A stretch of DNA of 60,000 nt, from contig NMRA01000045.1 in assembly GCA_002633005.1 (NCBI GenBank), positions 987,552-1,047,551 of the forward strand, written 5' to 3'. Below, piece by piece: positions 21,543-34,047 of the stretch (the first letter of the stretch is position 1; every line of letters begins with the position of its first letter). Made by a program: the position numbers and the translations under genes. Source of the DNA: Phoronis australis (Eukaryota > Phoronida > Phoronidae). A model generated the notes under the pieces. The model saw only the letters and a program-made list of their open reading frames with translations, made no database searches and was not told where the DNA came from.

Positions 21543-24500
21543 ATGCTTGCTCTGGGAGCTGCGAGAGGAAGAATCTCATTATATTTAAAAGTTTTCTCGT
21601 GCACTAGAATTTTGCCAGGTAAGCATCTTTCTCATGAATTCGTGATGTTAGGGCATTTTCCAAACACTAAGCATGGAAATCGAAATAGTCTAACCGGGTA
21701 TACCCGACGAAGAAGGCTGTTGTGAATGTACCGTTAGTAGGCAAAGACTTGATTTCTTAATGATGAGGGCAAAGATCATTCCTTTCGAAAACTGATTGCA
21801 TAACTTCACTGATCTTTTAAGCAAGCAGCTGATAAGCGCGCTTGAATTTGATGACTGGCACCACGCTATGATTTTTCACCATGCGGCAGCGTAGACGGTA
21901 CATTTTTCTTATCTAACTGTACCATGAGCCAAAGGCATGAGTGGCGCAGCACTGGAAAAAGTGGAGGTTATAGCCCTCAGTCCCTAGGCAATGACCATCG
22001 CCTATGCTGGCGCAGCCAGTAAAGAGGCGATGGTCATTGTCTACCAGCCTCTCTGTGGTGCACCTCCCATAGACCATGGGTAGCGCAGCACTGAAAAAAG
22101 TGGGGCTATACCCCCCCCACCCCCTATGGTGTGCCGCCCATGAAACGCTGGTTTCAAGTAATAATGAACTGCCATTTCTGTTGGTGATTTTAACTAGATC
22201 CTCTTATTTTCTTTGCAGTAGCTGCCATCTGCCAACCAAAGTTCTTTTCTACTGAAGCAAGGACCCATTTACAAACTGTCAATCTTACAGCGGCCATGTC
22301 TTCAATCACTCCCACAGACCCACCCACTGGGTGTTATGAATCACTGCTCAAAAGTGTAGAACTGTGCAGGTACTGTGGTGGCATTAATATTTAATTAACA
22401 ACACTCACTATTTCTTGACAGAACGTAATAAAACCTTTTACATCACACATGAACAAAACCACTGTACAATAAACACACGTGCAAGACATGAAATAACTGG
22501 TTCACTGACATAACTACTGACAAATAAAGTCATGTGTGACAGACTACTTTCTCTGCATTGGATCATTGTCTCTGAATTCCCACTTATCTCGGTCAACAGC
22601 TGATTAACTAAATACAAACTGAACATACTACATTTGCCTACAGAATAAAAAAAAAAACAATTGAAAGTAAGCTAACATATATATTGTAATCATACTTCAC
22701 AGTAATTACCAAAACATTGAGTGAAATGATGTAGTATGAAGCAAAAATGATCCGATAAATTTTTTAATCGACACCAGTCACAAATGAAATCTAGGTCACT
22801 CGTTCAACGGACTCAATCACTGGGAAGGTGACAATACTCGTTTACCAATTTAGATACAAACAAAAGTGTGTGTTCTAGCTAAGCAGATTCCCGGGCATTG
22901 TATGCAAACATCGCTTTTCTGCAATTTCATCAATGTTATCTGCACAATCTCCACAGCCCAACTGAGTCATGATGGCTTGTGTAAGTGTTGACCTGTTTAC
23001 AGCTGAATTTGTTGCAAGTCCAGTTCCATAGTTGTCAAAAACAGTTCAGTGGCTGAGTATTCAATATGTGTTTACCTGGTTCTTATCTTTATCTGCTAGT
23101 TTGACACTTGAGAAATTAAAGATTATCGACCGATTCTGCTCTGTTGTTTTTCTTCGGCCTACCTAATTTTTGTGGATGAACATTTCATGACGTGTATTCC
23201 TACGTGTTAGAGAAATCTAGTCCGGGCAAAGGAACACGATGAAAAATGCCAAAATGTGTGGTATACAAAAGTTATACGATGTGTTGTTTAGTCTCGTGAA
23301 AATATTTCACCATGATTATGCCAAGACCAAATCACTACCCATATTTCAATATGCGTCACTTAACCTATTTCTATTATCCAGTTTTCAATAGTTATAATTT
23401 AGTCTGGTGGTCAACACAGGTGTGCTTGATACGAAAAAAAAGATCTTAAGACAAAGCTTTTTTTTCAAAAGTTAAATGCAACTGAAATCACTGATTAGTA
23501 AACGGTTCAAGCACACATTTATTAGGTTGCCCAAGTTGACTCCAGATTGAGGATACCAATGTTGCACAATAATACTTACATGTTACTGTCTATATATTAA
23601 TAACAAAAATGTTTTATTTGAAATTGGAATTCTTGCAAATTATGACAATTGTTCAATTCACCAGTTCTTCAATTGAGATCTCGTTTTGTCATTTGTCATC
23701 TGTTGTCTGTTATGAATTATTTGTCATTCATACTTTAGGTGCTTGAACCCCTGCATACGGGGCTTTCTTATTTTGGTGACCTGGAATTTACCAGGTCACA
23801 TTCAGTGAGTTGATGTTATCTTAAGTGTCAAGCCTTGTAGTTTCACTTAATTCAATATCATCTTAATTATTTACATTCACGGGACTCTGTAACAGTGAAT
23901 AGTTTACATTTTTTGGACTTTTATGTCCTGACATCGTAGACTAGTGCTGCTCTTCATTACCTGTAGATGGCAGCGCTAAATCATCCAATGGTCAGGTGTA
24001 TATTCAATTAATTTTTAGGTTAATGCTACCAGATGACGCTAACATATCTGGTAATGTACACGGTGGAACCATACTGAAGATGATTGAAGAAGCTGGTATG
24101 ATCATCACTACACGATATGTTAACTCTGAAGAGTCCCGTAAGGTATGATTAACATTAATTATCTAATATGTCGGTTGCCTGGCTAAATTATATTTCAACT
24201 ATTAAAGGTGTATTTGTATGCTTATAGTGCTCGATTTGGCGACCTGCAGGTCACCAATGCGACCTCAGATCGTGCTTGGCAACCTGGGAAAAATCTCAAG
24301 TCGCCACTGCGGGTATCAGTCGGACAGTTCCCCCTAAATTTGATCAATGTTTGCGTTGACTTCCAAACTTTAAATTACAAACAGTTTAACTAAATTTATT
24401 GCCATTGGTTCACAAGTGTTCTGTTTATTTCGTGAAATCAGTGCATTTGCCATCACAGCAGTCAACACACATCAATCACGCTTATATTGCAACTGGAAGT

Positions 24501-27500
24501 AAACAGACGGAAGTTGGAATTGTTCAGCAAAAATTGGGCAAGATCAGTGAACCACGCGCCACCAGTGTATTTGATCTTCTGCATTCTATGTTCATTCTTT
24601 AGGGAATGAATGTACATTTACAGGGAGAAATTGAAGAGGTACGCGTAAGATTCTGAGAACGGAGTACGATACAACCTTTTTAGTCGACAATTGCTACGTT
24701 GAATTCGGCAACCTCAGATTTCATTTGAGGACCTGGGATTTTTGCTAAGCGTTGAGCACTGCTATTGTATATCAGGAACTAAACAACAAAGTGCAGTTGC
24801 CATTTGTAAATGGGTGACCGTGACCTTATCCTTAACGATGTACCTTATGGGCTCGTATAGCCCATATCATGCAGTGTTATTCCCTAGCACCACGTCACAA
24901 TACTTACTGGACACGATTCAGTGATTTGCGACGGATCATTTTTGCAGCAAAACTTGCTCTGAAAAACATTTGGCAACTTTCAAACTACTTCATATTCACA
25001 TCATCGCTACATGTTGCGTTTTTACTAATTTGACGAAGAAATCACAGAGAGATATGTAATTAGCCACCAAATTCCACTTTAAGGTCATGTCAAAGGGATT
25101 TGCAAATTTGAAATGATATAAAGGAAAGTTTAACTGTTGGTCACTCATGAGAGAGATTCATTTACTTTATTTTGGTTTAACTGATTTGTTTAAAATTGTT
25201 TCTGTCTCAATATTGTGTTTATGAAATAATAAATAAGATACTTTTATAGTATCATAACTGCATTCTATTTCTTAAAAAAAATAGTGCCGGTGGTCTGATG
25301 CATGTCACATCATTCTTTATTCATTTAACAAATAGACATATAATATATACAGACATATAATATATACAGACATATAATACATACAGACATATAATATATA
25401 CAGACATATAAACAAACTAAGTCTGTGCTGAAGAGCTAGAGACTTGACTCACGGGTCTAGCAGTGGCGTCCAGTGGGATTCGATCATACGACCTTGTGAA
25501 AAGGAAGCCGCACTGCCTCCTCTTCTCAAAAGGATACTAAACCCTGTTTTGGTGGTTTCAAGCAGTCATCGTTTGGTCTCTTGCTCATGTGCGAACCCAG
25601 GGGGACTTGGGTGCTCGAATGAGCCCCCAAATTTGGTGAAGTGGGCAAAAATGTCGGCCTCAGAAAAACCAAAAGCCCACTATAAAGGCACGAATGCACA
25701 ATTCATAGCTCTGATTGTGGTACCTCATTTTTTTAGTCCCATTTTTTGTTAGTAAAAGGTCTACATTGTCAAAATTCAAGCCTGCCTATATTTTAGACTG
25801 GGTGCATGAATGTTGCTCATGCATCACTGGGGTCCCACTTGAGTGATAAAAGCAGGATTAAAGTGAAAATTCCTAGTCTAGTCACAAATTGGATATCATG
25901 GTTCTTGGTGGATGGTCTCTCCCTGCAGTTGTAGCAACTCACTTAAAACATAGGACACTTGTGCTTTCCCGTTTAGCAGACTTTGTAAGGAGTTTTCAAA
26001 TTTTGTTCCAGAAAACTTTTGAGGGTTGCAGAGGGTTACAGAGCATTATTGTGTTGGAAAAGTTGTTTTCAACATCTGTTAATAGACCAAAATGGGGTTT
26101 GGTATCCTGTTAGGGATAGCTGTTAGACTGTTAATGTCAACATTCAAATTTTACTTTCTGTGTGTAGCAATCTGGTTACGAGCCTGCCATCACTGGCTTG
26201 GTACGCGTGGAGAAGACTGACTTCCGGCTGCCTATGTTTATTGGGGAGGTAGCCGAGCTGGTAGCTGAGATTACGTACACGTCACCACACTCGTTAGAAG
26301 TGCATGTGTGTGTGTGGGCTGAGAACGTCATCAAAGGTACAGTATACATCCAATTAAGGTGCCATTAACTTGGCTTGTGACAAAACATTAACTTTTGATA
26401 TAAGCCACTTACCATTATTATACTCATCTTATCTAATCTTTTTACTCGAAACAAACTTGTGATTATTGTTGGCAATTCTTTGCAATTTTGCTTTTTTGCC
26501 TAATGTACACGGACCAGTTTCGCTGACACATGCATTTCTGGAGGTACTGAGGCAAAATACCTTAAGTACATTTTTCATGAAAATAATACCCTTGTGATAC
26601 CTCTAGTTAGTCGAGGATGAAATATGGCTTGTTGATGTTTGGAGGAAACACTGCTGTCATATTCAATAGATGAAGGTGAATCTGCACCAAAGGGGGATAA
26701 TTTCAATAATCTTCAGAGAATCAAAATTTTGCCTTTCTAATTTTGAAGAAACGCATGCCTGATTACAGGTGGTAAACGTCTTACCAACAAAGCCACCCTG
26801 TGGTATGTGCCACTCAACATGACACCTCCGTTTCACTGTGCCAATGTAATGCCAATGAGATACAGAAGTTCAGAGGATGAGGAAAGTGGTAGGGAGCGCT
26901 ACTTACGTCAAAAAGAGCAGCGACAAAACAAAGTCTTTTCAAAGACGCCCAAGCTTCAAAGGTCCTCCTCTATTTTACTCAACAGCGGTGAGCGAAACTT
27001 TTGTGCTTTACATATGGGCAACAGCAGTGGGCCCATCCTAAATTACCACTTTGCAATATTGAGCCTGATTCTGTTAAATTTACCCACATTACTGGGCATG
27101 CGGTGGGCAAATGATCACTCCTGTTTTATGGCAATATTATTTTGACGTAGCACTCTGAGTGCTAAAAATTGGCAAGCTAAGTGTGGCACACAATATATTG
27201 TTGTTTCCTTGTCCGACTCGCCTCTGAAGCATTTGGCAAACTAACCCTCTAATGGGAGAAATGTATTCTCTCCACCTTAGACATGCAGTACACTGTGGAG
27301 ATGTCACAGTCGTCCCTCATCCACATGGTGGGTGTCCAAGACTGTACCCAGTGGGGCTATTGTCGAGCAGGAGTTGTCATGAAACTGATGGATCAGTGTG
27401 CTGGCATCGTGGCCGCCAAACACTGTCGTACCAACGTGGTGACTGCGAGCATCGACACCACTGACTTCCATGACCCGGTCAAGAAAGGTGAGTCATTTGA

Positions 27501-30500
27501 AGACCATGCTCATTTGAAGCGCTTGTTCCTGACTTGGATTTAAAGTGATGGCTTGAGACCATGCTTGGCACATTGAGATGCCGACTTATCCAGCCCAGTC
27601 TCAAGCAGTAGTACAGCTTGTCACATAGACATGCCAACATATTCAGCCCAGTCTGGAGCAGTAGTGCAGCTTGTCACATAGACGTGCCAACTTATCCAGC
27701 CCAGTCTCGAGCAGTAGTGCAGTTGTAAAACGTGGCTAAGTCACGGGCAGCAGATCATTTAACAAATATTTTCCCTGTTTCACTTCACTTAAACTGGAAT
27801 CTGTCGCGTTACTAGTCTTTTTCAAAATGCCTCGAATGTTAGACAAAATTTACCCCAAGATAGCATACTGCAGCAGTACGACTCTCTGGCATTTAGGGGT
27901 GAGCAATACATCTTCAATAGTCCGCCAATAAAACTTGCGTTACATCACAGATAGTATGAAACTTCATGCTAAAAAGTTGCTTCTGTTGGAGGTCCCTTTG
28001 GTATTGGGGTGCATAAAGCTTAGGGTGGATTAGTTCTACAGTTGATCGTTCACTGAGTCCTCTCACTGTATGTAGGACTACGCCACTGGCTTCAATTGAG
28101 TGAACTTCTGAACTAATACATGTGTGTATAGACTTCCTACGATAAACATGCTGATCTGCAGAAGAGGCATTAGTTTAACCAGGCATGTTTTGCTGGGCAT
28201 TTTGTTCCAGTGCCAGTTGAGTTTTCTATTTCTTGACTTAGCTGAAGCTAGTGAAAAACCCTGGTTTTCAATTTGTAGCTGAATTTCCTTGATTTTGGTT
28301 TTCATAATATACAGTTGTTGTTGTCAAACCGTATGTTAATATTTCCAGTTGCCAATTGCATGACCTTATGCTTGTGAAGAGCCGTTCAAATTCATGTTGG
28401 CACTGTATGGGAAAATTGTTGTGAAAAAATGCAAATACAGTATTAAACTAAGCTGACAATTATTCATTGCAGGTGCTGTTAAGTAATGGTAAAAATTCTC
28501 TAGTTTTGGAAAGCCTCCAAAGTTAAGGAACAGAAATGCAAACTTGGAATTGAATTTTCCTAATTCTGAAATTTGTGACACGGTCAATTTTTGCATTCAT
28601 CATACGTTTCTAAAAATTCCAGACACTTCTTATTTTTGCACACTTGGTTCTAAAACAGATTTGCAAGTTCAGTGATAAAAATAACTCAGGGAACTTCCCT
28701 GTTTGTAGATCGGGTACCAGAATTTCGGACAATGTTCAATCTCATGTATTTCTTCTAATTCTTGAATTTGAAACAGCCATGTTTCTTGAAATTTTATTCA
28801 AGCTCCAACTTTAACAGGGCTTGGAATTTTCCGCGGAAAGGTGGATTTCCCCTTTTTTCAAATGTTCTGTCCGCGCATTTTATTATATTTCCGCGTAAAA
28901 AAATCGGATTTGATATAAAATTTCCGCGGCAAATTCCTTTCTTACCGCGGCGTTGGCGACGACGTTCACCTCGAAAAGCGAAAGTTGCTCTTATGTTTCG
29001 GAGGAACGTAAATTGTCAACATTGCCGGGGCATCTGGGATAGCGTGGTGGGATTTTCAATGGCGACTCGTGTGATTTTTAACCGCGGTGACAAATACTAC
29101 AGCTCTGCAGCCAAAAATGTGTGGGGGTGGGAGTGGAGGAGTGGATGGACGAGATAAAAAGACGCAGACGCATGCTACTGATGGTGGTAATGTTTTTTTT
29201 TAGTCCTACCGATTTTTGTCGGCGAAGGCTCACATCGGGCAGCGCGCATGTCTTGGGCCGTAATTGTAAAATTTTCCGCGTTTTCTGTCATTGGTCATTC
29301 CAAGCCCTGTTTAAGCAAAATAATTTTGTTTTCACTGTCCCATATTTGAGAATTTGTATCATACTTTGTGCCCTGAATGCTATCATGGTATGTCTGCTGA
29401 AAACTACAGCAGGCATACACATGTTATGCATTCAACTCTTCAGTTCAGTCAGATTTTGCCTTATTGGGATAAAATTTCTTTGTGTGGTCGGATCTGACTT
29501 TTGCAAGTTTTGGTGTAACTTGTTGTTTTCGTAAACAACGATTTAAGATTCCGAGACCTATTTTATAATGTCAGATTGTCAAGTGGTCTAAACCAAATGT
29601 TAGTTTTTGACAGAAAGCAGTTTCTTGTGAGCCAAGTATTTTTACAAAAATGCTGTGCTACTTAAGTATCTGTTCATTGCCATCAGGTCAATTCACGAAT
29701 TGATTATTGTAGGAGACTTGATCACCCTGACTGGTTACATGATATTCACTAGCTCTAAGTCAATGGAGATTGAAGTTCTTGTGGACGTCGAACGACTGGT
29801 TAATGGAAAGCCACACAGAACACGAGCTGTGACGTCCTATTTTACTTTTGTTTCTCTTGACAAAGAGAAGAAAGTCCAGGAGATTCCTCCGCTGAAGGTT
29901 TGTTGGTTGATGTATACTTTGATAATAATGTTTCATTTTAAAAGGTTGGGTTGAAAATCTGATTTGATGTATTCTGTTCATTTTTGAGTCATTGGATTCC
30001 TGTTGACAAAATAAATCCTTGTGATCAGAGTTTGTCAATGCATATTACATACACATTTCAATCTGTTGTGAAAATTGTTCTTTAAAGAAACTCTTTTTCC
30101 TTCACAAAACATACTTAAATCGCAATCCACTTCGGCCAGAGCTTGTTTTTAAGCTGAAAATTTCGAATAGTATTTTAACTTTGATATTTTAATGTCAACT
30201 TGTGCACAGACAAAATAGCTGCCACAGCTGAACTCTAAATTTTATTGTTTTACTTTTCAACTACCTCTAATGTGTGAGTTGGCACCCTTTCAAAAATCAC
30301 TAGGTATGAAAAATATAAGTAACAACACATGTTGTTGTATAATGTTTTGATTTATGGTTACCTGTCTCAGAGGATTTGACACAAATAATTCAGGGCTAGG
30401 CTGCATATATTTTTTTGAAGATAGTCAATGTACCAATCATGCAGAACTTACGTGTTTTTGTTCACCATGTCGTGTAATTCGTGTTGTTGCATGTTTTTCA

Positions 30501-31285
30501 TTGATGGTTATCTGTCTCAGAGGATTTGACACAAATAATTCAGGGCTATGTTGCATATAATTTTTTTGAAAATAGTCAATGTACCAATCATGCAGAACTT
30601 ACACGTTTTCATTTACGATGCCATGTAATTCTTCACATATTTCGACAAAATTGTATTTCTAATACTCATGAGACTCGATACATTGCTTCAAATAGCAGAA
30701 ATTTTACCAAATGTTACATTTTTGGAATCTGAACTAAGCTAATGATGGACTAAATGAAATCTCACCAACCTGCCATATCGTGTGCTAAATAGGTGGAAAA
30801 TTACCATAGTCTGATACAATAAAACTCGCATATGTTGTATAAGTTTTGGTCAACTCAACAGTTGGCTTTTCCAGTTCATGCACTCGGCACTTCAGATAAG
30901 TCAAATTTCGCCCCACTCCGATGAAATCTATCGGTGCCCTGGAATCAGGCTTATACGAGTTTTATTATACTATCCATTTTGGGCAACCTACAAACCAGGG
31001 AAAATTGTAATTCTGGTTCCAAAAATAACTACACTAGCTTACATGTGGTTGTGCTGATCGAATGCTAGGCTTATACGTGGATTGGTCGGTTTAAAGAAAT
31101 GTGCACTGAAATGTGCGTTGTGGAGATTAACGTTTTGATTTTGAAGTGTCACAATAATTTGGTTGCAGATTATGACGGAGGATGAATCCAAACGTTTTGA
31201 GGAGGGTCGTCAAAGATATGACCAGCGAAAACGGTCCCGTCTGCTCAGTTCTGAAACACTGCCTCGCCAACAAGCCGAGTCATAA
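21543..31285 (+). CDS. ACOT7: Cytosolic/mitochondrial acyl-CoA thioesterase, ACOT7-like
   Basis: Eight coding exons: 21543-21618, 22219-22369, 24019-24142, 26168-26336, 26769-26987, 27281-27487, 29713-29897, 31169-31285 (TAA). All have GT-AG ends and compatible phases, giving 415 aa. ACOT7 hydrolyses long-chain acyl-CoA to free fatty acid and CoA and has two HotDog domains. Seen here: first HotDog about residues 76-180, with DDANISGNVHGGTILKMIEEAG; Asn88 matches the catalytic Asn of the family. Second HotDog about 250-375, with SQSSLIHMVG and MKLMDQCAGIVAAKHC; Asp284 matches the catalytic Asp. A linker (RERYLRQKEQ) and an ERFEEG-like C-terminal tail (KRFEEGRQRY) are typical. The first 25 residues are rich in Arg/Lys and hydrophobic residues with no acids, like a mitochondrial presequence. 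The ATG is provisional because the frame stays open upstream of it and a TATTTCAG acceptor-like site lies at about 21501-21508. Confidence 0.93.
21930..22145. mobile_element. Small hairpin elements of the GGCGCAGCACTG family (ACOT7 intron 1)
   Basis: TGAGTGGCGCAGCACTGGAAAAAG and ATGGGTAGCGCAGCACTGAAAAAAG begin two units. The second ends CCCCTATGGTGTGCCGCCCAT, the complement of its start. Between the units a GCGATGGTCATTG segment is an inverted copy of CAATGACCATCGC. Related units occur at 40185-40320 and 47948-48020. Non-coding. Confidence 0.55.
23960..23976 (+). promoter_or_regulatory. CTCF-like motif in ACOT7 intron 2
   Basis: CCTGTAGATGGCAGCGC resembles the CTCF core as known in insects and vertebrates (TAGATGGCRGC-type). 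It sits about 40 bp before exon 3. Binding is unproven. Confidence 0.3.
24770..24920 (+). repeat. Dispersed repeat, also at 54520-54670
   Basis: GATGTACCTTATGGGCTCGTATAGCCCATATCATGCAGTGTTATTCCC here matches GACGTACCTTCGGGCTCACACAGCCTGCATCATGCAGCGTTATTCCCC at about 54.6 kb, with weaker similarity upstream. Both are non-coding. The family is not identified. Confidence 0.45.
25334..25411 (+). repeat. 17-bp minisatellite, about 4.5 copies
   Basis: The unit AGACATATAATATATAC starts at 25334, 25351, 25368, 25385 and 25402, with one C/T variant in the third. It lies in ACOT7 intron 3. Confidence 0.9.
25586..25808 (+). mobile_element. MITE copy B (CATG-GCGCACCC family)
   Basis: Begins CATGTGCGAACCCAGGGGGAC and ends GACTGGGTGCATG. 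The inside carries GAATGCACAATTCATAG and TTTTAGTCCCATTTTTTG, as in copy C at 31398-31666. It lies in ACOT7 intron 3. Confidence 0.7.
27585..27725 (+). repeat. 53-bp tandem repeat, about 2.7 copies
   Basis: CAGCCCAGTCT followed by AGCAGTAGTRCAG starts at 27591, 27644 and 27697, an exact 53-bp period. It lies just after exon 6 of the ACOT7-like gene. Confidence 0.85.
28815..29309. mobile_element. 495-bp terminal-inverted-repeat element in ACOT7 intron 6
   Basis: The ends CAGGGCTTGGAAT and ATTCCAAGCCCTG are perfect 13-bp inverted repeats. TTTAA directly flanks both sides (28810-28814 and 29310-29314). The inside is richer in G+C and CpG than the intron around it, with repeated TTCCGCG words. 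CAGGG ends are common in hAT elements, but those make 8-bp target duplications, while a TTAA-containing flank is seen for piggyBac. The superfamily is therefore open. The frame at 28762-29157 crosses the element edge and is not a gene. Confidence 0.75.
30350..30620 (+). repeat. 150-bp direct repeat, two copies
   Basis: GTCTCAGAGGATTTGACAC appears 150 bp apart (near 30364 and 30514), followed in both copies by AATAATTCAGGGCTA and AATGTACCAATCATGCAG. Copies are about 90% alike by eye. It lies in ACOT7 intron 7. Confidence 0.85.
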
Positions 31286-31397
31286 GGCCTGGAACACTGC
31301 TTCCATCCTTAGTATATGTGCCAAGATTTTGTTAACCCTGACCTGCTGGATATCACAGTTTCCTTCTTCACTACCAAGGGTCTAATCAGTGTTAATT

Positions 31398-31666
31398 CAT
31401 GGGCGCACCCAGGGGGACTCAGGGGGCTTGAATGAGCTCCCAGTTTGGTGAATTTTGCAAAAAGGTCTGCCACAATGAAACAAAAAATCCGAGCAAACGA
31501 GACAAAAGTCCACACAGCCTACAGGAATTCGGAGTGGATGCACAATTCGTAGGCCTGGACCTGGTGGCCCCATTATTTTTTAGTCGTCGTTGATTTTTTT
31601 TCAGTAAAAGGTCCGCATACCGAAAAATTCGAGCCCCCCCTTTATTTTAGGCTGGGTGCGCGCATG
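31398..31666 (+). mobile_element. MITE copy C (CATG-GCGCACCC family)
   Basis: Begins CATGGGCGCACCCAGGGGG and ends GGCTGGGTGCGCGCATG; the ends form inverted repeats. It lies about 110 bp after the ACOT7-like stop codon, so it may be within the 3' UTR. Confidence 0.75.
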
Positions 31667-31794
31667 TAATTGTGGTGAATATTTTATTAATTTATTCTGT
31701 CATTACGTATGTATGTGTTAAGAATTTAAAAGAAACTGTAGTAATGCTTTTCTAAGAATGCTTTCTGTATAGCAGTTATTTTTTAATTCTTAAA

Positions 31795-32735
31795 GTGCTT
31801 AAAACCACCATTTACCTTGTTTTGACAAGTAACTACATTGTCAGCAGCATTATAGCCATGCATATCAGAATCATGAATTTAACATCCTATAAACCAGAAA
31901 ATAGAAGAAAAGCAACTTCAACTGAAAGTTTCTAACTCTACGGACAGGAGAGTGACATAATGAATATACCCACCAGCACCAATATGTAATGTCCACCAAC
32001 AGGCCATCTCTGCGCTTTTCCGATGTTGGATGCGCTTTTCCGATGTTGGATGCAGGAAGTGAAAAGTGCCAAAGCGTGGTCAAATGCTAAGGTGTCACAA
32101 CCTCCACAAACGCATCGCCTCGATGTTCCAAAGAGCCATGGAATGTGAAAACTCCTAAAACACCTTTTAGACAGGTCGTGGTAAATCCACCTCTTGGGTA
32201 TGCCAACGTGAGAGTTATTCTTTTTGAATATTGCAAGAATATCTATAAATTCAGGTGACTCTGACGTCACACCAAACAACCCTTTTAGCGAAATGTGCCA
32301 CGCCTATGTGTTGCCGTAACAAACAAGGAGACGTGCTGTGCTTTATGGGAAAATATCGACGAAGTGACGAGCAGTTGATGTATCGCTTTTTTGAAATTTG
32401 AAACTAAAGGGAAAATGCTTTGATATCGACAGAAATTTAAAATCTTTACGAACAAAACCGTGAAAATACATGTTAAATTAATTGACTTTCAATGTTTCAG
32501 CGCCTGAGAACCACTTTGAATAATGCAATTTAGTCTGTTATTCACGTTCTATGCCTCTTAAACCACGGGAAAACGAGCTGCAATATCTGACGACTTTATT
32601 CACTAAACGCAATAGAGAATGACTGGTGGCCGGGTGTGATTGGTTGTCCCGATTTTACGTTTTATGTTTCGACCAATAAATGCTCGTACCTCGAGATCAG
32701 CTAATTAACATATCGTCAGATAGTGTTTGCGTTTT
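31795..32735 (+). repeat. Dispersed repeat shared with 43855-44350
   Basis: Segments such as GAAGAAAAGCAACTTCAACTGAAAG, CAACCTCCACAAACGC, ATTGGTTGTCCCGATT and CGACCAATAAATGYTCGTA appear in the same order at both places. There is an internal 18-bp doublet near 32018-32052 (TGCGCTTTTCCGATGTTGGA twice). No coding potential is seen. The class is unknown. Confidence 0.6.
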
Positions 32736-33279
32736 TATAAGTTGACACCTGGCCGACTGTTATTTTTCTTTTTTTTTGGTGTTTTTGATATGAAATTGGT
32801 GATATTAAGCACTTTGACACTACTATGGTATCGTACTGGTTCCTGTATGTTACCGTGACAGCTCTGCCATATTTCACCCTACATGTTGCCATATTCTACC
32901 TTACTGGTTCATGACCATTGCTTAGTTGGCCATGTTCATGTTTGATTTAATTTTTGTTTTAAATTGTGTTAGTCCATCATTGAATGATTTCGATTCAATA
33001 ATAAACACATAACATGTTGTTTTACATCACTTGTTCTTTTTTCTCAATGACCCAACACTTTGCTGTGTGTGCTCTGTTGAATAGGCTGCAAAATGTTGCA
33101 CATGCGCAAGCTGTCATAATGGAAAATTTGGGCAGATCTAAATTTTTGGTTCTGATAATTTGTCGTTTTTGGGTTTGCACAAGTTATCATCAATATTAAA
33201 GTTGCAATTTCGTGGAGACCCTCATGGTAAAAATGTTACAGCACGCAAGTACTCGTCTTTGAAGTCTTCGAAACTCACC

Positions 33280-33720
33280 TGGAGGCGTGTCTGTACCCCA
33301 AAAAGTTCCACACCGATTTTCATGAAATTTGGCAAGTAGGCATCTATTAGTGAGCTGACGCTATCCTCCCGTTTTCGGATGGATTCGAGGTATTTTGCGC
33401 CATCTAGTGGTCATTTTTACTATTTTCGAGTCGTCGCTACTCTAACAACCAAACCATTCGAAGGAAGATTGTAAAAATTGGCATGTATGTTTTTACTATG
33501 AAGAAGACAGTTGATAATGATTTTCCGACGACTTCGGCTACTGTAGTGCCTCTTAGTGGCAGTTTTGTTTGTTTTTGCGCCTATAGCTGCATCTCCTAAA
33601 AGTTCTACAGGATCTTTATAAAATTTAACCAATGTATTTATATGAAGTTGACAACGGATGACGACGACTTATTTTGTGCCTTCTAGTGGTATTTTGATGA
33701 TACAAATAAACAACCTGAAA
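33280..33720 (+). repeat. Degenerate array of about 140 bp period with TCTAGTGG words
   Basis: GCGCCATCTAGTGG (33397), TGCCTCTTAGTGGC (near 33547) and TGCCTTCTAGTGG (near 33678) return about every 130-150 bp, each after a GACGACTT/TTTCGGATGG-like stretch. The flank with TTTCATGAAATTTGG matches the reverse complement of the array at 16860-17640. Confidence 0.5.
33397..33410 (-). promoter_or_regulatory. CTCF-like core motif in a repeat
   Basis: On the minus strand this reads CCACTAGATGGCGC, a full match to the CTCF core pattern. The neighbouring units of the array carry one- or two-base variants. Binding is unproven. Confidence 0.35.
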
Positions 33721-34047
33721 GCACACCATTTGCGATGCATTTGTGGGCGCATTTCAACGCTCCGCGTTGCTCTTGTTAACTATTTGACTTAGGGGGAGCT
33801 CATCACTGTATGGAAGAGTGTCTCCTCCCTGCTGATTTTGTGGTGCTTTTTTCATCATTTCCCGTTATGACAGACAATTATTATGACAGGCAATTCTGTT
33901 TTGTCAGATTTCTTTTCTCATGCATTGCTATTGTCCTTCTCCGCCTGAAAGGAATGGTGTCTGTGCCACCAGGGAGAGGAATTTTTTGGCGGTAGAAAAT
34001 AGCCACCCAAATCATCACGAATTATTACCCTATGGTTGCGATCCCAA

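Noticed and set aside
25334-25411. CRISPR-like repeat-spacer array
   Set aside because: The units are directly adjacent 17-mers with no spacers, in an animal intron; a plain minisatellite.
28762-29157. 131-codon plus-strand frame
   Set aside because: It crosses the boundary of a terminal-inverted-repeat element in an ACOT7 intron and shows no domain; it stays open only because the element is CpG-rich and poor in stops.
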